NCBI GenBank assembly: GCA_045598325.1
Contig: JAZLLT010000064.1
Span: 1 to 64,000 of the forward strand
Source: RUG14130 sp045598325
Lineage (GTDB): Bacteria > Bacillota > Clostridia > Christensenellales > Aristaeellaceae
DNA: 64,000 nucleotides
Reading direction: 5' to 3'
This document shows positions 8,458 to 16,122 of the stretch, piece after piece; the stretch's first letter is position 1; each line of letters starts with the position of its first letter. The position numbers and the translations under genes are program-made. Under the pieces are notes generated by a model. It ran no database searches, was not told the DNA's origin, and worked only from the letters and a program-made list of their open reading frames with translations.

Positions 8458-9929
8458 GCGTTGCCTCCGCTCATTCTGTTAAGTGCTCTGCGCGCCTGCT
8501 CAAGGGCGGCGACGGTTTTGGAAATTTCGTTTGCGTAGTCTTCCGCCGCCCCTTTCACGGCGGCGGGCAGGAGTTCCGCGGAGGAGGAAACGGTGCCGCC
8601 CGCCTTCTCCACATTGCGGATGATCTGGGTCATGCAGCCCTCAAAGTAGTTGAGGGATTCGTCCATGTCGCGGGACAGTTTCTCGCGGGCTTCGGACATG
8701 GAGGCGGAGAGCGCCTCGCCCGCGGAAGCGAGTTTCCCGGCGGATTCTTCGGCGAGTTTATTGACGCCCGCCAGGTAATTTTCGGAGGAAGCGCGCACTT
8801 CTCCGGTCAGTTTCTTGAGTTCGTCATTCATGCAGGCGAGGCCGTCGATGCAGTTGCTCTGTTCGGTGAGCAGGGCGGAGGTGGTGTCGCTCGCTTCGGC
8901 GTAGCGGGTGAGCGTGCCGTCCATTTTGGTCACGACGCGGTCCAGTCTGTCAAGCAGGGCGTAACTGTCCTCGCGGATATCGTGGATGGCCGCCGCGGCG
9001 GAAGAGAACTCCACGAGGGAATCCGTGACGGACTTGAGCGCCCGCTCCTGATAGCGGCAGGTATCTTCGATGGTGGTGGAAAGATGCTCCAGCTGTCCGT
9101 GCATGGCGGCGTCCATCTTTGCGATATAGGCATCCGCCACCTCATCCATCAGTTCCTTCTGCGCCGCGCTCGTCCTGTCGGCGGCGTCGGCGATGGGCTT
9201 TACGAGGGCGGAAAGGTTTTCGGGGGAGAGAACGGAAAGCAGTTGCTTGAGCAGACCCGTCTGCTCCTGCTGATAGATGGCAACCTGCGTCATGGGGTCA
9301 ACGGACAATACGCCCGCGTAGCGCTCGAGGGCGTTATAGAACTCGATGAGCGTGCTCTGCGTCCTGCCGACCACCCAGCGGGTGATGAGGGTAAAGGTCA
9401 CGGAGGCGATGACGCCGAAGATGGAGGTCAGGAAAGCGTACTTCATGGAGGACAGAAGCACATCCATGGAGGCGGTGATGGTGCTGGCGTCCACGGCGTT
9501 CATTTCGGAAAGCGCGAGGGAAAGACCGAGGAGCGTTCCGAGGAAGCCCAGAGAAACCAGCACGCCCGGCAGCGCCTCGGAAAAGCGGGAGGAACCGGGA
9601 CTTTCGATGACGGTTTCCTCGTTGATGTAATCCTCCACATTGGCGGGGTTGTGATACTCGCCGTCGGCGAAGAAGAGGTTGTTGAGGTACTCGCTCCAGT
9701 GGGGCATGAGGTTGCCGCGCCCAAGAAATTTTTCTTCCTGCCAGGAATGTTTCGCCTTGTCGCCCTTTTTGATGAGACGGATGGCGTTTTTCAGTTTTTT
9801 GCGGTTGCGGGAAACGGGCGCGATGCAGCGCAGCACGCCGATGATGAACAGCACGACGATGGCAGCGTACACGAAAATGCTGAAGCCGTTGCCCATCCAG
9901 CCGCTCAGGGAGGTCCAGAATTCTTTCAT
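8454..9929 (-). CDS. MotA/ZorA-like proton channel subunit with long coiled-coil tail
   Basis: About 491 residues from the ATG at 9929, preceded by GGAGGGTTTATAT. In-frame codons further upstream lie beyond the promoter at 9967 and are not used. Transmembrane segments are seen at about residues 14-35, near EALPGVLVSLGFLGTLLGLSLAL, and at YAFLTSIFGVIASVTFTLITRW; the last two are the MotA/TolQ/ExbB signature. From about residue 215 to the end the protein is a cytoplasmic coiled coil with Ala/Glu/Lys repeats, as in ZorA tails and unlike flagellar MotA. It forms a stator with the next gene. Known ZorAB pairs act in the Zorya phage-defence system, but no ZorC, ZorD or ZorE is present here. Confidence 0.83.
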   Translation of the reverse strand: MKEFWTSLSGWMGNGFSIFVYAAIVVLFIIGVLRCIAPVSRNRKKLKNAIRLIKKGDKAKHSWQEEKFLGRGNLMPHWSEYLNNLFFADGEYHNPANVEDYINEETVIESPGSSRFSEALPGVLVSLGFLGTLLGLSLALSEMNAVDASTITASMDVLLSSMKYAFLTSIFGVIASVTFTLITRWVVGRTQSTLIEFYNALERYAGVLSVDPMTQVAIYQQEQTGLLKQLLSVLSPENLSALVKPIADAADRTSAAQKELMDEVADAYIAKMDAAMHGQLEHLSTTIEDTCRYQERALKSVTDSLVEFSSAAAAIHDIREDSYALLDRLDRVVTKMDGTLTRYAEASDTTSALLTEQSNCIDGLACMNDELKKLTGEVRASSENYLAGVNKLAEESAGKLASAGEALSASMSEAREKLSRDMDESLNYFEGCMTQIIRNVEKAGGTVSSSAELLPAAVKGAAEDYANEISKTVAALEQARRALNRMSGGNA

Positions 9930-9966
9930 ATATAAACCCTCCGTGGTGATATTGCCATACACAGCC

Positions 9967-9975
9967 ATTATAGCA
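9967..9975 (-). promoter_or_regulatory. Extended -10 promoter of the ZorAB-dus-DUF4838 operon
   Basis: On the minus strand TGCTATAAT is an extended -10 element, 38 bases upstream of the ZorA-like ATG. No good -35 is visible. Confidence 0.6.
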
Positions 9976-10038
9976 CATTTTACCGGCAAATAAAAGTTGT
10001 GCACGACATTTTGACGCGGATGAACGCGAAAAGTTGCG

Positions 10039-10072
10039 TAAAAAATGTTCCGCACGCTGATCCGTGCGGAAC
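10039..10072 (-). terminator. Rho-independent terminator of the FtsL-like gene
   Basis: On the minus strand GTTCCGCACG pairs with CGTGCGGAAC and is followed by ATTTTTTAC. It separates the FtsL-like gene from the ZorAB operon. Confidence 0.85.
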
Positions 10073-10088
10073 GATCTATGAAAAGGGC

Positions 10089-10454
10089 TCAGTTTGCCCG
10101 CGCGACCTCGACCTCGACGGTCGCGTCGCTGCCGGGTTCCACCATGCCCAGTGTGGTGGCGGCTTTGTAGGTGAGGTTTTCGGGACGGATCTCGCGCTCG
10201 ATTTCAAACTGTACGGAACCGATGCGGTTGGTGAGCGTCACTTCCTGAGACCGCTCTCCGATGGCTTTGCTGCGGATATTGGAATATGCGGCGGCGGAGA
10301 CCATGAGGCGGGTGAGGAGCGCGGCGAAGAGGATGCACAGGGAGAGGATGCGGATGAGGCGGATGCGCGCTTCCCGCTTCTTTTTCGCGGCGCGGGCGTT
10401 GGCAATGGCGGTCTCGCGGGGCGTCATGACTTTGCCCCGGTATACTTCGGTCAT
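10089..10454 (-). CDS. FtsL-like small membrane protein (putative)
   Basis: About 121 residues. A basic cytoplasmic N-terminus with KKKREAR precedes one transmembrane helix (about 40-58). A short external helix then contains LTNRIGSVQFEIEREIRPENLTYKAATTLGMVEP. The last part resembles the end of FtsL/DivIC-type divisome proteins, where a coiled coil is followed by an A..LGM..P motif. FtsL links FtsB/DivIC to septal wall synthesis. The gene stands alone rather than in a mraZ-rsmH-ftsL cluster, which lowers confidence. The ATG at 10454 is preferred, with GGAAGGGGTGCGGGT upstream, over a TTG at 10475. Confidence 0.5.
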   Translation of the reverse strand: MTEVYRGKVMTPRETAIANARAAKKKREARIRLIRILSLCILFAALLTRLMVSAAAYSNIRSKAIGERSQEVTLTNRIGSVQFEIEREIRPENLTYKAATTLGMVEPGSDATVEVEVARAN

Positions 10455-10731
10455 ACCCGCACCCCTTCCGCTCAATAATGGCGATATTATACAGAACGGG
10501 CATTACAACATTGACGCGAGGCAATGAAAGTTCAATGAAAAAGCAAACTTTGGTCTGTAATAAAATAAGGCAAAACAAGGAGGAAATCGTAAAAACGCGT
10601 AATAAGTGTCACAAAATAGTAATATATTGAAATAATCAGCCTGATATTGACAGATAAGTGGCGGAAAGATTATAATAAAGTGGAACGGACAGAACGAAAA
10701 AACGCGCCCGGGAAGGCGCGGCGAATGCAAC
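10455..10731. other. AT-rich non-coding spacer with a plus-strand consensus promoter
   Basis: I see no gene here. On the minus strand a TATAAT at 10486-10491 may serve the FtsL-like gene. On the plus strand TTGACA at 10647-10652 and TATAAT at 10671-10676 (18-base spacer) form a near-ideal promoter whose transcript would begin near 10683. It would fold hairpins CGCGCC/GGCGCG (10703-10720) and CCTTCCGC/GCGGAAGG (10739-10759), then run antisense to the next gene. An AGGAGG at about 10580 has no start codon after it. Confidence 0.5.
10647..10676 (+). promoter_or_regulatory. Consensus sigma-A promoter facing into a convergent gene (possible sRNA/antisense start)
   Basis: TTGACA-N18-TATAAT on the plus strand. 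No plus-strand gene follows before 11170, so it may drive a small RNA, an antisense RNA to the 90-residue membrane protein, or a long leader for the gene at 11170. Confidence 0.5.
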
Positions 10732-10760
10732 AAAAAAACCTTCCGCGGTTTGCGGAAGGC
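10732..10760 (-). terminator. Rho-independent terminator of the 90-residue membrane protein gene
   Basis: On the minus strand CCTTCCGC-AAACC-GCGGAAGG is followed by TTTTTTTG, 19 bases past the stop codon. Confidence 0.88.
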
Positions 10761-10778
10761 TTGGATTTGCGGATAGGA

Positions 10779-11051
10779 TCAGACTGCCGCGGGTGCTTCG
10801 GCTGCCAGGATCTCCTTCGCCCAGGCGACGATATCGTCGCTGAAGAAGACGACTGCGCAGACGGCGCATACCAGGAACACGAGCGTCAGCACGAGTGCCG
10901 CGCCGGCGTAAGCACGCTTGCTCTTGGTCTTGGCGGCGGCTGCGGTGATGATGAAGAAGATGATGTTGAACACGGGTATGATGGAGCAGATCAGGGTGAT
11001 GATCCAGTTCAGGAAGGAGATCTGCGGGACTTGCTTTTCTTTCTTGCTCAT
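10779..11051 (-). CDS. Small two-helix membrane protein, hypothetical
   Basis: The product has 90 residues from the ATG at 11051 (GAGAGGTGCCCC upstream). Two hydrophobic segments, FLNWIITLICSIIPVFNIIFFIITAAAA and AGAALVLTLVFLVCAVCAVVFF, are separated by a basic KTKSKR turn, giving an N-in/C-in hairpin. The C-terminus is short, acidic and Ala-rich. I do not recognise a family with a known function. A consensus promoter and a strong terminator make it a one-gene unit that is probably well expressed. The longer in-frame extension to 11108 overlaps the promoter and is not used. Confidence 0.72.
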   Translation of the reverse strand: MSKKEKQVPQISFLNWIITLICSIIPVFNIIFFIITAAAAKTKSKRAYAGAALVLTLVFLVCAVCAVVFFSDDIVAWAKEILAAEAPAAV

Positions 11052-11096
11052 GGGGCACCTCTCGATACAGCGCTTTACGCGCCTTTGATGTGAGTG

Positions 11097-11125
11097 ATTA
11101 TACACCATATATTACAGAATGTCAA
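11097..11125 (-). promoter_or_regulatory. Consensus sigma-A promoter of the small membrane protein
   Basis: On the minus strand TTGACA (11120-11125) and TATAAT (11097-11102) are separated by 17 bases. Confidence 0.8.
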
Positions 11126-11169
11126 ATGAATTTGTAACAATTTTGAAATAATTAACTTCGGAGGGCATT

Positions 11170-11454
11170 ATGCTGCACAGGATCATCGTCAAATACACCC
11201 CTTTGGTCACGGACCGGGACGCTTTCGCTGAGGAAGTGCTCGGCGTTTTCGAGCCGCTGGAGCAGATGGAAGGCATCCGCAAAGTCGGCGTCGTGAAAGG
11301 GCTTCCCCTCGCGGAAAACCGCTGGGACCTGATGATCGAAATCGACATGGAAAAGGGCGCGCTCCCCGCCTACAACGGAAGCGCGCCCCACAAACTCTGG
11401 AAAGAAAAATACGCTTCCTTCGTGGAGAAGAAAGCGATATTCGACTGCGATTAA
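11170..11454 (+). CDS. Dabb (stress-responsive alpha/beta barrel) domain protein
   Basis: The product has 94 residues and begins MLHRIIVKYTP. It has the Dabb pattern of an N-terminal strand, helix with E.L..MEGI, then W.LMIEIDME and a C-terminal HKLWKEKY segment. Dabb proteins form dimeric ferredoxin-like barrels; members are stress-induced or small-molecule enzymes, and no function can be assigned here. A GGAGG ribosome site lies 6 bases before the ATG. Its stop overlaps the stop of the convergent gene in a shared TTAA. Confidence 0.7.
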   Translation: MLHRIIVKYTPLVTDRDAFAEEVLGVFEPLEQMEGIRKVGVVKGLPLAENRWDLMIEIDMEKGALPAYNGSAPHKLWKEKYASFVEKKAIFDCD

Positions 11455-12269
11455 GCGTTCAGATAGTTCCTTACGGTTTCGATACTCTTTGTGAGTTTAT
11501 CGATCTGTACGGTCCCGTCCTCCAGAACGGAAGTGCTCTCGATGGTGGCGGTGCCGTCAAAACTTCGCTCTTTCATCAGAGCGAAGAACGAATCGAAATC
11601 GATGACGCCCTCGCCGATGTGCATGATGGGCAGCCTGCCGCCGCCGGCATCTTCCATCCGGCTGTCGTTCACATGCAGATGGCTGATGGCGGGGATGAGG
11701 TGCGCCCATTCGGGCTTTGCGAGCAGTTCGTTTTCGCCGTGGAGGAACGCCATTTTGGTGTCGTAGGTGAAACGGGCAAAAGGATATTCCTTGAGCAGGG
11801 CGTCAAGGTGGTTAAGGCAGATGTTCCGTTTGCAGGCGACATTCTCCGCCGTCAGCAGGACGCCCTCTTTATCCGCGATCTCGTACAGATCCCCGAACAG
11901 GGAGAGCGCCGAATCGAAATTGCGGTCCGAGCAGGGCCCGTTCCACAGGTGGAGCACCAGTTTCTTTGAACCCAGTTCGCAGGCGGTGGCGAGATCTCTT
12001 TTGAAATAGCGGAGGATCTCGCTTTTGTTTGTCAGTCCGCTCTCCGCCAGCATTTCACCCACCTGCTTGTCCATGTGGGTCACGGGGAAGGATAGACCGC
12101 AGCCTTTCAGGAAGGAACGGAGCCCCTTCACATCATCGTCCCACACATTGTACATGAGAAATTCCACGCCGTCCACGGGCAATTGCTTCGCGTAGCGGGG
12201 AATCAACCGGTAATCTCTGCCGTTATTGCGGGTGATGATGCAGCCATTGCTGATGTAGACGGGGATCAT
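11451..12269 (-). CDS. Sugar phosphate isomerase/epimerase family TIM-barrel protein
   Basis: 272 residues of the AP endonuclease 2-like TIM-barrel (xylose isomerase-like) family. Metal-site blocks seen are LVLHLWNGP, TAENVACKRN, FTYDTKMAF, HLHVNDSRMEDAGGGRLPIMHIGEGVIDF and ATIEST. These provide the usual Glu/Asp/His/Glu ligands. Such enzymes isomerise or epimerise free or phosphorylated sugars or hydroxy acids; the substrate is unknown. The start codon overlaps the ruvA stop by 4 bases (ATGA), so it is co-translated with ruvA, an odd pairing that is probably only shared transcription. Confidence 0.8.
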   Translation of the reverse strand: MIPVYISNGCIITRNNGRDYRLIPRYAKQLPVDGVEFLMYNVWDDDVKGLRSFLKGCGLSFPVTHMDKQVGEMLAESGLTNKSEILRYFKRDLATACELGSKKLVLHLWNGPCSDRNFDSALSLFGDLYEIADKEGVLLTAENVACKRNICLNHLDALLKEYPFARFTYDTKMAFLHGENELLAKPEWAHLIPAISHLHVNDSRMEDAGGGRLPIMHIGEGVIDFDSFFALMKERSFDGTATIESTSVLEDGTVQIDKLTKSIETVRNYLNA

Positions 12270-12871
12270 CTGCCGCCTCCGAGCCTGCGCAGGGCGAGGA
12301 AGATGAGATCGCCGCTCTTGTCGCTCTGTCCCGCCACGGCGGAAACGGCTTTCGCGGCTTCGTTCGACGGATAGCCCAGCGCCATCAGCGCCTCGATGGC
12401 TTCCGCTTCCGCGCTCTGCGCGGCGGGAATGAAGGCGGTGCCCGGGGATGCCGCGGATGTCAGTTCGTCGTTGTCCACTTTGTCTTTCAGTTCCAGCACG
12501 AGGCGCTGGGCTGTTTTTTTGCCGATGCCGGGGGCTTTGGCGAGGGTGTTGGCGTCTCCCGTGACCAGCGCCACGGAAATGTCGTGCACGGACAGCGCCG
12601 ACAGGATGCCCAGCGCCGTTCTGGGGCCGATGCCGCTGACTCCGATGAGGCGCAGGAACATCTTCTTTTCTTCTTTCGTGGCAAAGCCGAACAACTCCAT
12701 CGCGTCCTCGCGCACGGCGAGATAGGTGTGGAGTTTCAGGTGTTCGCCGTTTGAAGGGCAGTTTGAAAGGGTATTCGCGCTGACGCTCAGTTCAAATCCC
12801 ACGCCGCCCGCGTCGATCACCACATAATCGATGCCTTTGTCGGAGAGCGTTCCTTCGATATGCGCTATCAT
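12266..12871 (-). CDS. ruvA: Holliday junction branch migration complex subunit RuvA
   Basis: RuvA binds four-way DNA junctions and loads the RuvB motor. The 201 residues start with MIAHIEGTLSDKGIDYVVIDAGGVGFEL (domain I beta-barrel). Two helix-hairpin-helix motifs follow, LIGVSGIGPRTALGIL and LAKAPGIGKKTAQRLVLELKDKV. A linker leads to the C-terminal UBA-like domain III (EAIEALMALGYPSNEAAKAV). It lies 8 bases after ruvC. ruvB is not next to it, which is unusual because ruvA and ruvB are often adjacent. Confidence 0.96.
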   Translation of the reverse strand: MIAHIEGTLSDKGIDYVVIDAGGVGFELSVSANTLSNCPSNGEHLKLHTYLAVREDAMELFGFATKEEKKMFLRLIGVSGIGPRTALGILSALSVHDISVALVTGDANTLAKAPGIGKKTAQRLVLELKDKVDNDELTSAASPGTAFIPAAQSAEAEAIEALMALGYPSNEAAKAVSAVAGQSDKSGDLIFLALRRLGGGR

Positions 12872-12878
12872 AGTTACC

Positions 12879-13373
12879 TCATTTGATTTTGTACAGTTCT
12901 TTGGCGTGGCTGCAGCTGGCGTGGGTGATGGCCACAGCCAGCGCGTCCGCCGCGTCGTCGGGCCTGGGGATGGCGTCCAGACCCAGCAGCAGTTTTACCA
13001 TGTTCTGCATCTGGGGCTTGTCCGCTTTTCCGTAACCCGTGATCGCCTGCTTGATCTGCATGGGCGTGTATTCGTAGATGCTCTCCGTCTTCTCGGAGAC
13101 CGCCACCAGCGCCGCGCCGCGCGCCTGCGCCACATCGATACCCGTGGTGATGTTCTTGACGAAGAACAGTTCCTCAAACGCCACATCGTCGGGCTCATAC
13201 ATCTCCATCAATTGCCTGACGCCGGTATAGATGGAGCGCAGTCTCTGGGGCAGGGGGGAATGCGCCTGGGTGGAAACGCAGCCCCAGGTCAGCACCTTGT
13301 ATCTGCCGCTCTGGCAGTCGATGACCCCGTAGCCCATGAGGGCAAGGCCGGGATCGATGCCCAGTATTCTCAT
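12879..13373 (-). CDS. ruvC: Crossover junction endodeoxyribonuclease RuvC
   Basis: RuvC cuts Holliday junctions bound by RuvAB. The sequence MRILGIDPGLALMGYG carries the first catalytic Asp, FEELFFVKN the Glu, and RPDDAADALAVAI the C-terminal Asp pair. The 164-residue length is normal. The ATG at 13373 shares its last base with the upstream TAA (TAATG); longer in-frame extensions into the NUDIX gene are not used. It is followed 7 bases later by ruvA. Confidence 0.96.
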   Translation of the reverse strand: MRILGIDPGLALMGYGVIDCQSGRYKVLTWGCVSTQAHSPLPQRLRSIYTGVRQLMEMYEPDDVAFEELFFVKNITTGIDVAQARGAALVAVSEKTESIYEYTPMQIKQAITGYGKADKPQMQNMVKLLLGLDAIPRPDDAADALAVAITHASCSHAKELYKIK

Positions 13374-13828
13374 TACTCCCGCCTTTCGCTGCCCAGATAG
13401 ATGGTCTCGCCGTAATCCAGCAGCGTGGGTAGATTGTCGCGGATGACCTTTGGGAAAAGGCTCGCCTTGCGCGCTTCCTCCACGGGCATCCATTCCATGC
13501 CGGTCTGGTAAGCGTCCCGCTCCACCGGCTCCTGTGCGGGTATCTCACTTAAATACCTGCACAGAAAAACGAAGTACATTTTATGGGCGTTGACATTGCC
13601 TTCGCGGTTGTCGCTTACCCGCTCGAAGATGGCGCTCAGGCGCATGGGTTCCACCGTCAGTCCGGTTTCCTCCATGACCTCTCTGCGCACCGCTTCGGTG
13701 AGCAGTTCGCCGTCGTGCTGACCGCCGCCGGGCAGAGCGTAGTATACGCCGAGCCGGGACACACAGCGGTTGAGCAGCAGTTTGCCGTCATGCAGTATCA
13801 GCGCCTTCGCAGAATTGCGAATCGCCAC
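13373..13828 (-). CDS. NUDIX hydrolase
   Basis: NUDIX enzymes cleave nucleoside diphosphates linked to another moiety. The Nudix box G-x5-E-x7-REVMEETGL is intact within GGGQHDGELLTEAVRREV. I place the start at a GTG (13828) rather than the ATG at 13870. The ATG lies inside a consensus promoter (-10 TATAAT at 13869-13874), so it would not be transcribed with a leader. The GTG has GAAAGGG about 10 bases upstream. The result is about 151 residues, starting VAIRNSAKALILHDG. It heads the NUDIX-ruvC-ruvA-isomerase operon; a role in nucleotide-pool cleaning would fit DNA repair neighbours but is inference. Confidence 0.85.
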   Translation of the reverse strand: MAIRNSAKALILHDGKLLLNRCVSRLGVYYALPGGGQHDGELLTEAVRREVMEETGLTVEPMRLSAIFERVSDNREGNVNAHKMYFVFLCRYLSEIPAQEPVERDAYQTGMEWMPVEEARKASLFPKVIRDNLPTLLDYGETIYLGSERRE

Positions 13829-13868
13829 GGTAAAAACATCCCTTTCAGCAATAGGATCAGTTGAAGTC

Positions 13869-13897
13869 ATTATACTCTTTTTTGCGCTTCATTGCAA
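13869..13897 (-). promoter_or_regulatory. Promoter of the NUDIX-ruvC-ruvA operon
   Basis: On the minus strand TTGCAA (13892-13897), a 17-base spacer and TATAAT (13869-13874). Confidence 0.75.
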
Positions 13898-14064
13898 ATG
13901 CAACTTCCCGTGGCAGAGGCGCAAAACGGGTAAATTTTTGTTAATAACGGTATTGCGGCGGGAACGGGCGCGGTTTCAGGCAAAAATCGCGCCGGCGCCG
14001 ATGCCTTGCGACCCGTCTGCCTGCAAAAGTTTACGCAGCATTTACGCAAGAAGGGCGCGGATGG

Positions 14065-14073
14065 TGTTATAAT
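14065..14073 (+). promoter_or_regulatory. Extended -10 promoter of the 2TM-NAGPA-methyltransferase operon
   Basis: TGTTATAAT is an extended -10 element, 38 bases before the ATG at 14112; the -35 is weak. Confidence 0.55.
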
Positions 14074-14111
14074 ATCCGCGAAAAATGCCATAGACTGCTA
14101 TGGAGGGAAAC

Positions 14112-14396
14112 ATGGACAAACGGAAAATCGGGAAAACCCTGCGCAGGATCCTGCCGCATATCTGCATCATCTGCGCGCTGATGCTCATCGTCTTCTTTGT
14201 CATCGACCGCATGAATGAAAATCAGGCGTTTCTGAAAAACGAATTCCACAAGTGGGTGCTGTTCATTCTGAGCGTGGCGTCCCTCATTGAATCCGTGATT
14301 TACAGTACGCTCCAGCGCCGGATGGCGAGGGCGGAGTATAAGAAAAAGGAAGCGGCGAAAGCGAAGGCAGCCGCCGGAAAGGTGCGTGCCAAATGA
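14112..14396 (+). CDS. Small two-helix membrane protein coupled to a NAGPA-domain protein
   Basis: 94 residues starting MDKRKIGKTLRRILPH. The helices HICIICALMLIVFFVI and WVLFILSVASLIESVIY flank a charged loop, and a Lys/Ala-rich cytoplasmic tail (KKKEAAKAKAAAGKVRAK) follows. The ATG at 14112 is preferred because the ATG at 14100 overlaps the GGAGGG ribosome site. The stop overlaps the next start by 4 bases (ATGA), so the two products are made together and may form a membrane complex. Function unknown. Confidence 0.7.
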   Translation: MDKRKIGKTLRRILPHICIICALMLIVFFVIDRMNENQAFLKNEFHKWVLFILSVASLIESVIYSTLQRRMARAEYKKKEAAKAKAAAGKVRAK

Positions 14397-15457
14397 AAAA
14401 GAAAGCAAAGCGCTCTTTTCACTCCGTACTGTTTGAAACCAGGCCCGTGATGCTGAAAGCCTGGGCGGTCATCCTCATCGATGTGCTTTTGACCGGCATC
14501 ATACTGGTGGTATTTGCCTATTTCGACCATGTGCGGCCGCGACCCGGTGTGACGGGCAGCATCTACCGTCCCTCCGCCACGGCGACGCCCGCGCCCGCCG
14601 GAAGCAGCGATACCGTGCAGCAGACGCCCGATGAGACGCCCGTCTCCGAGGGAAGCGGCGAATTCGCGATCTTCGATTTTGAAGGCGTGTTCACGGACGG
14701 CGAAGTGATCACCACAGAGAACTCCTACCGCTCCGCCAATATCTCCGTGACCCTTTCCCACCGCACCGCATCCTCGCCCCGCAAGCAGAGCATCTATGTG
14801 GAAGACATCTATGTGCGCAGTGTGGAGTATATCCGCGCCCTGTTCGCGCGGGATACCTACGGCGACAACATCTACGAGAAGTTCATGTCTATGGCGGAGC
14901 GTTCCAATTCCGTCTGCTCCATCAACACCGACTTTTACGGCTATGCAAACCGCCCCTACGGGCTCGTGATCAGAAACGGCGTCCTTTACCGCGACACGCC
15001 CTCCGAAGAAAAGTCCATACTGGTACTGTATAAGGACGGCACCGTTGAGATGTTCCCCGCGGGCGTCACGCCCGACGGGCAGGAACTCATCGACAAGGGC
15101 GCGTGGCAGGGCATGTGCTTCGGCCCCATCCTGTTGGAAAACGGTCAGATGATGGAATCCTACAAGGATGTGGGACGCGATCCCCGCACGATCTTCGGCA
15201 TGGTCGAGCCCGGACACTATGTGTTCGTCGTCATCGACGGCCGTCAGGATGACTATGCCGTCGGGTATAACTACAAGGGCGAAGCGATCCTCATGGAGGA
15301 TTTGAATTGTCAGGCAGCCTTCAATCTGGACGGCGGCGGCACTTCCCAGATGTCCTTCGGCTATGACCTCACCAATCATCCTTTCGACAATGGGCGCAGC
15401 ACCAGCGACATCCTGTTCGTGGGCGAACTGGGCTGTGAAGAGCCTTATAAGCAATAA
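14393..15457 (+). CDS. Membrane-anchored phosphodiester glycosidase (NAGPA domain) protein
   Basis: 354 residues. A basic N-terminus and one TM helix (VILIDVLLTGIILVVFAYF, about 23-42) precede a Pro/Thr-rich linker (about 50-85). An extracytoplasmic NAGPA (DUF2233) domain follows. Its signatures are INTDFYGYANRPYGLVIRNGVLYR, VVIDGRQDDYAVGY and CQAAFNLDGGGTSQMSFG. NAGPA enzymes cleave GlcNAc-1-phosphodiesters. Bacterial versions are thought to act on cell-surface phosphodiester-linked sugars, such as teichoic or exopolysaccharide units; the substrate here is unknown. It is translationally coupled to the small 2TM protein before it and to the methyltransferase after it (TAATG). Confidence 0.88.
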   Translation: MKKKAKRSFHSVLFETRPVMLKAWAVILIDVLLTGIILVVFAYFDHVRPRPGVTGSIYRPSATATPAPAGSSDTVQQTPDETPVSEGSGEFAIFDFEGVFTDGEVITTENSYRSANISVTLSHRTASSPRKQSIYVEDIYVRSVEYIRALFARDTYGDNIYEKFMSMAERSNSVCSINTDFYGYANRPYGLVIRNGVLYRDTPSEEKSILVLYKDGTVEMFPAGVTPDGQELIDKGAWQGMCFGPILLENGQMMESYKDVGRDPRTIFGMVEPGHYVFVVIDGRQDDYAVGYNYKGEAILMEDLNCQAAFNLDGGGTSQMSFGYDLTNHPFDNGRSTSDILFVGELGCEEPYKQ

Positions 15458-16119
15458 TGAAACACTATTACGAAGCCTACGAGGAGCGGTACAAGACCGC
15501 GCACGGAAAAGGCGTTTCCTGGGCGGGGGATATTCCCTCGCCCATTGTGCTTGAAACGGTCCGAAAGTACGGATTTTCCAAAGATACCCCGATGCTGGAG
15601 ATCGGCTGCGGAGAGGGCAGGGACGCGGGGGCTGTGCTGGAAGGAGGATATGATCTCACCGCCACCGACCTGTCGCCGGAGGCGGTCGCCTACTGCCGCG
15701 AGAAATACCCCGCCTATGCGGAGAAATTCGCTGTCCTCGACTGCATCGGCGGCAGCCACGAAAAGCGCTACGGGTTCATCTACGCCGTCGCCGTGGTCCA
15801 CATGCTGGTGCTTGACGGTGACCGGGACGCGTTTTACGGCTTTATCCGCGATCATCTGACGGAGGGCGGCGTCGCTCTCGTGTGCAGCATGGGGGACGGG
15901 AAATTCGAGATGAAGACCGATCCCGATGAGGCGTTCATTTTGAAGGAGCGCGAGCATCCGTCGGGAATAATGAGGGTCGCCGCCACTTCCTGCCGCATGG
16001 TGTCCTTCGATACCTTCAAAAAGGAAATCGCACGCAACGGGCTCACGATTCTCGAAACGGGACTCACCGAAGCCATGCCCGATTTTAACAGCCTGCTGTA
16101 CGCGGTGGTGGGGAAATAG
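15457..16119 (+). CDS. Class I SAM-dependent methyltransferase
   Basis: 220 residues. The SAM-binding motif I is MLEIGCGEGRDAGAVLEGGYDLTATDLS, with an acidic residue ending strand 2. Motif IV is FIYAVAVVHMLV and post-motif is LTEGGVALVCSMG. The N-terminal MKHYYEAYEERYKTAHGKG segment is typical of small-molecule or protein methyltransferases of the Methyltransf_11/25 type. Substrate unknown. Its ATG overlaps the stop of the NAGPA gene by one base. Confidence 0.83.
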   Translation: MKHYYEAYEERYKTAHGKGVSWAGDIPSPIVLETVRKYGFSKDTPMLEIGCGEGRDAGAVLEGGYDLTATDLSPEAVAYCREKYPAYAEKFAVLDCIGGSHEKRYGFIYAVAVVHMLVLDGDRDAFYGFIRDHLTEGGVALVCSMGDGKFEMKTDPDEAFILKEREHPSGIMRVAATSCRMVSFDTFKKEIARNGLTILETGLTEAMPDFNSLLYAVVGK

Positions 16120-16122
16120 ACG

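Noticed and set aside
6693..10454. Complete Zorya defence system
   Set aside because: Only ZorA- and ZorB-like genes are present. Neighbours are dus, G1P dehydrogenase and an FtsL-like gene, not zorC/zorD/zorE.
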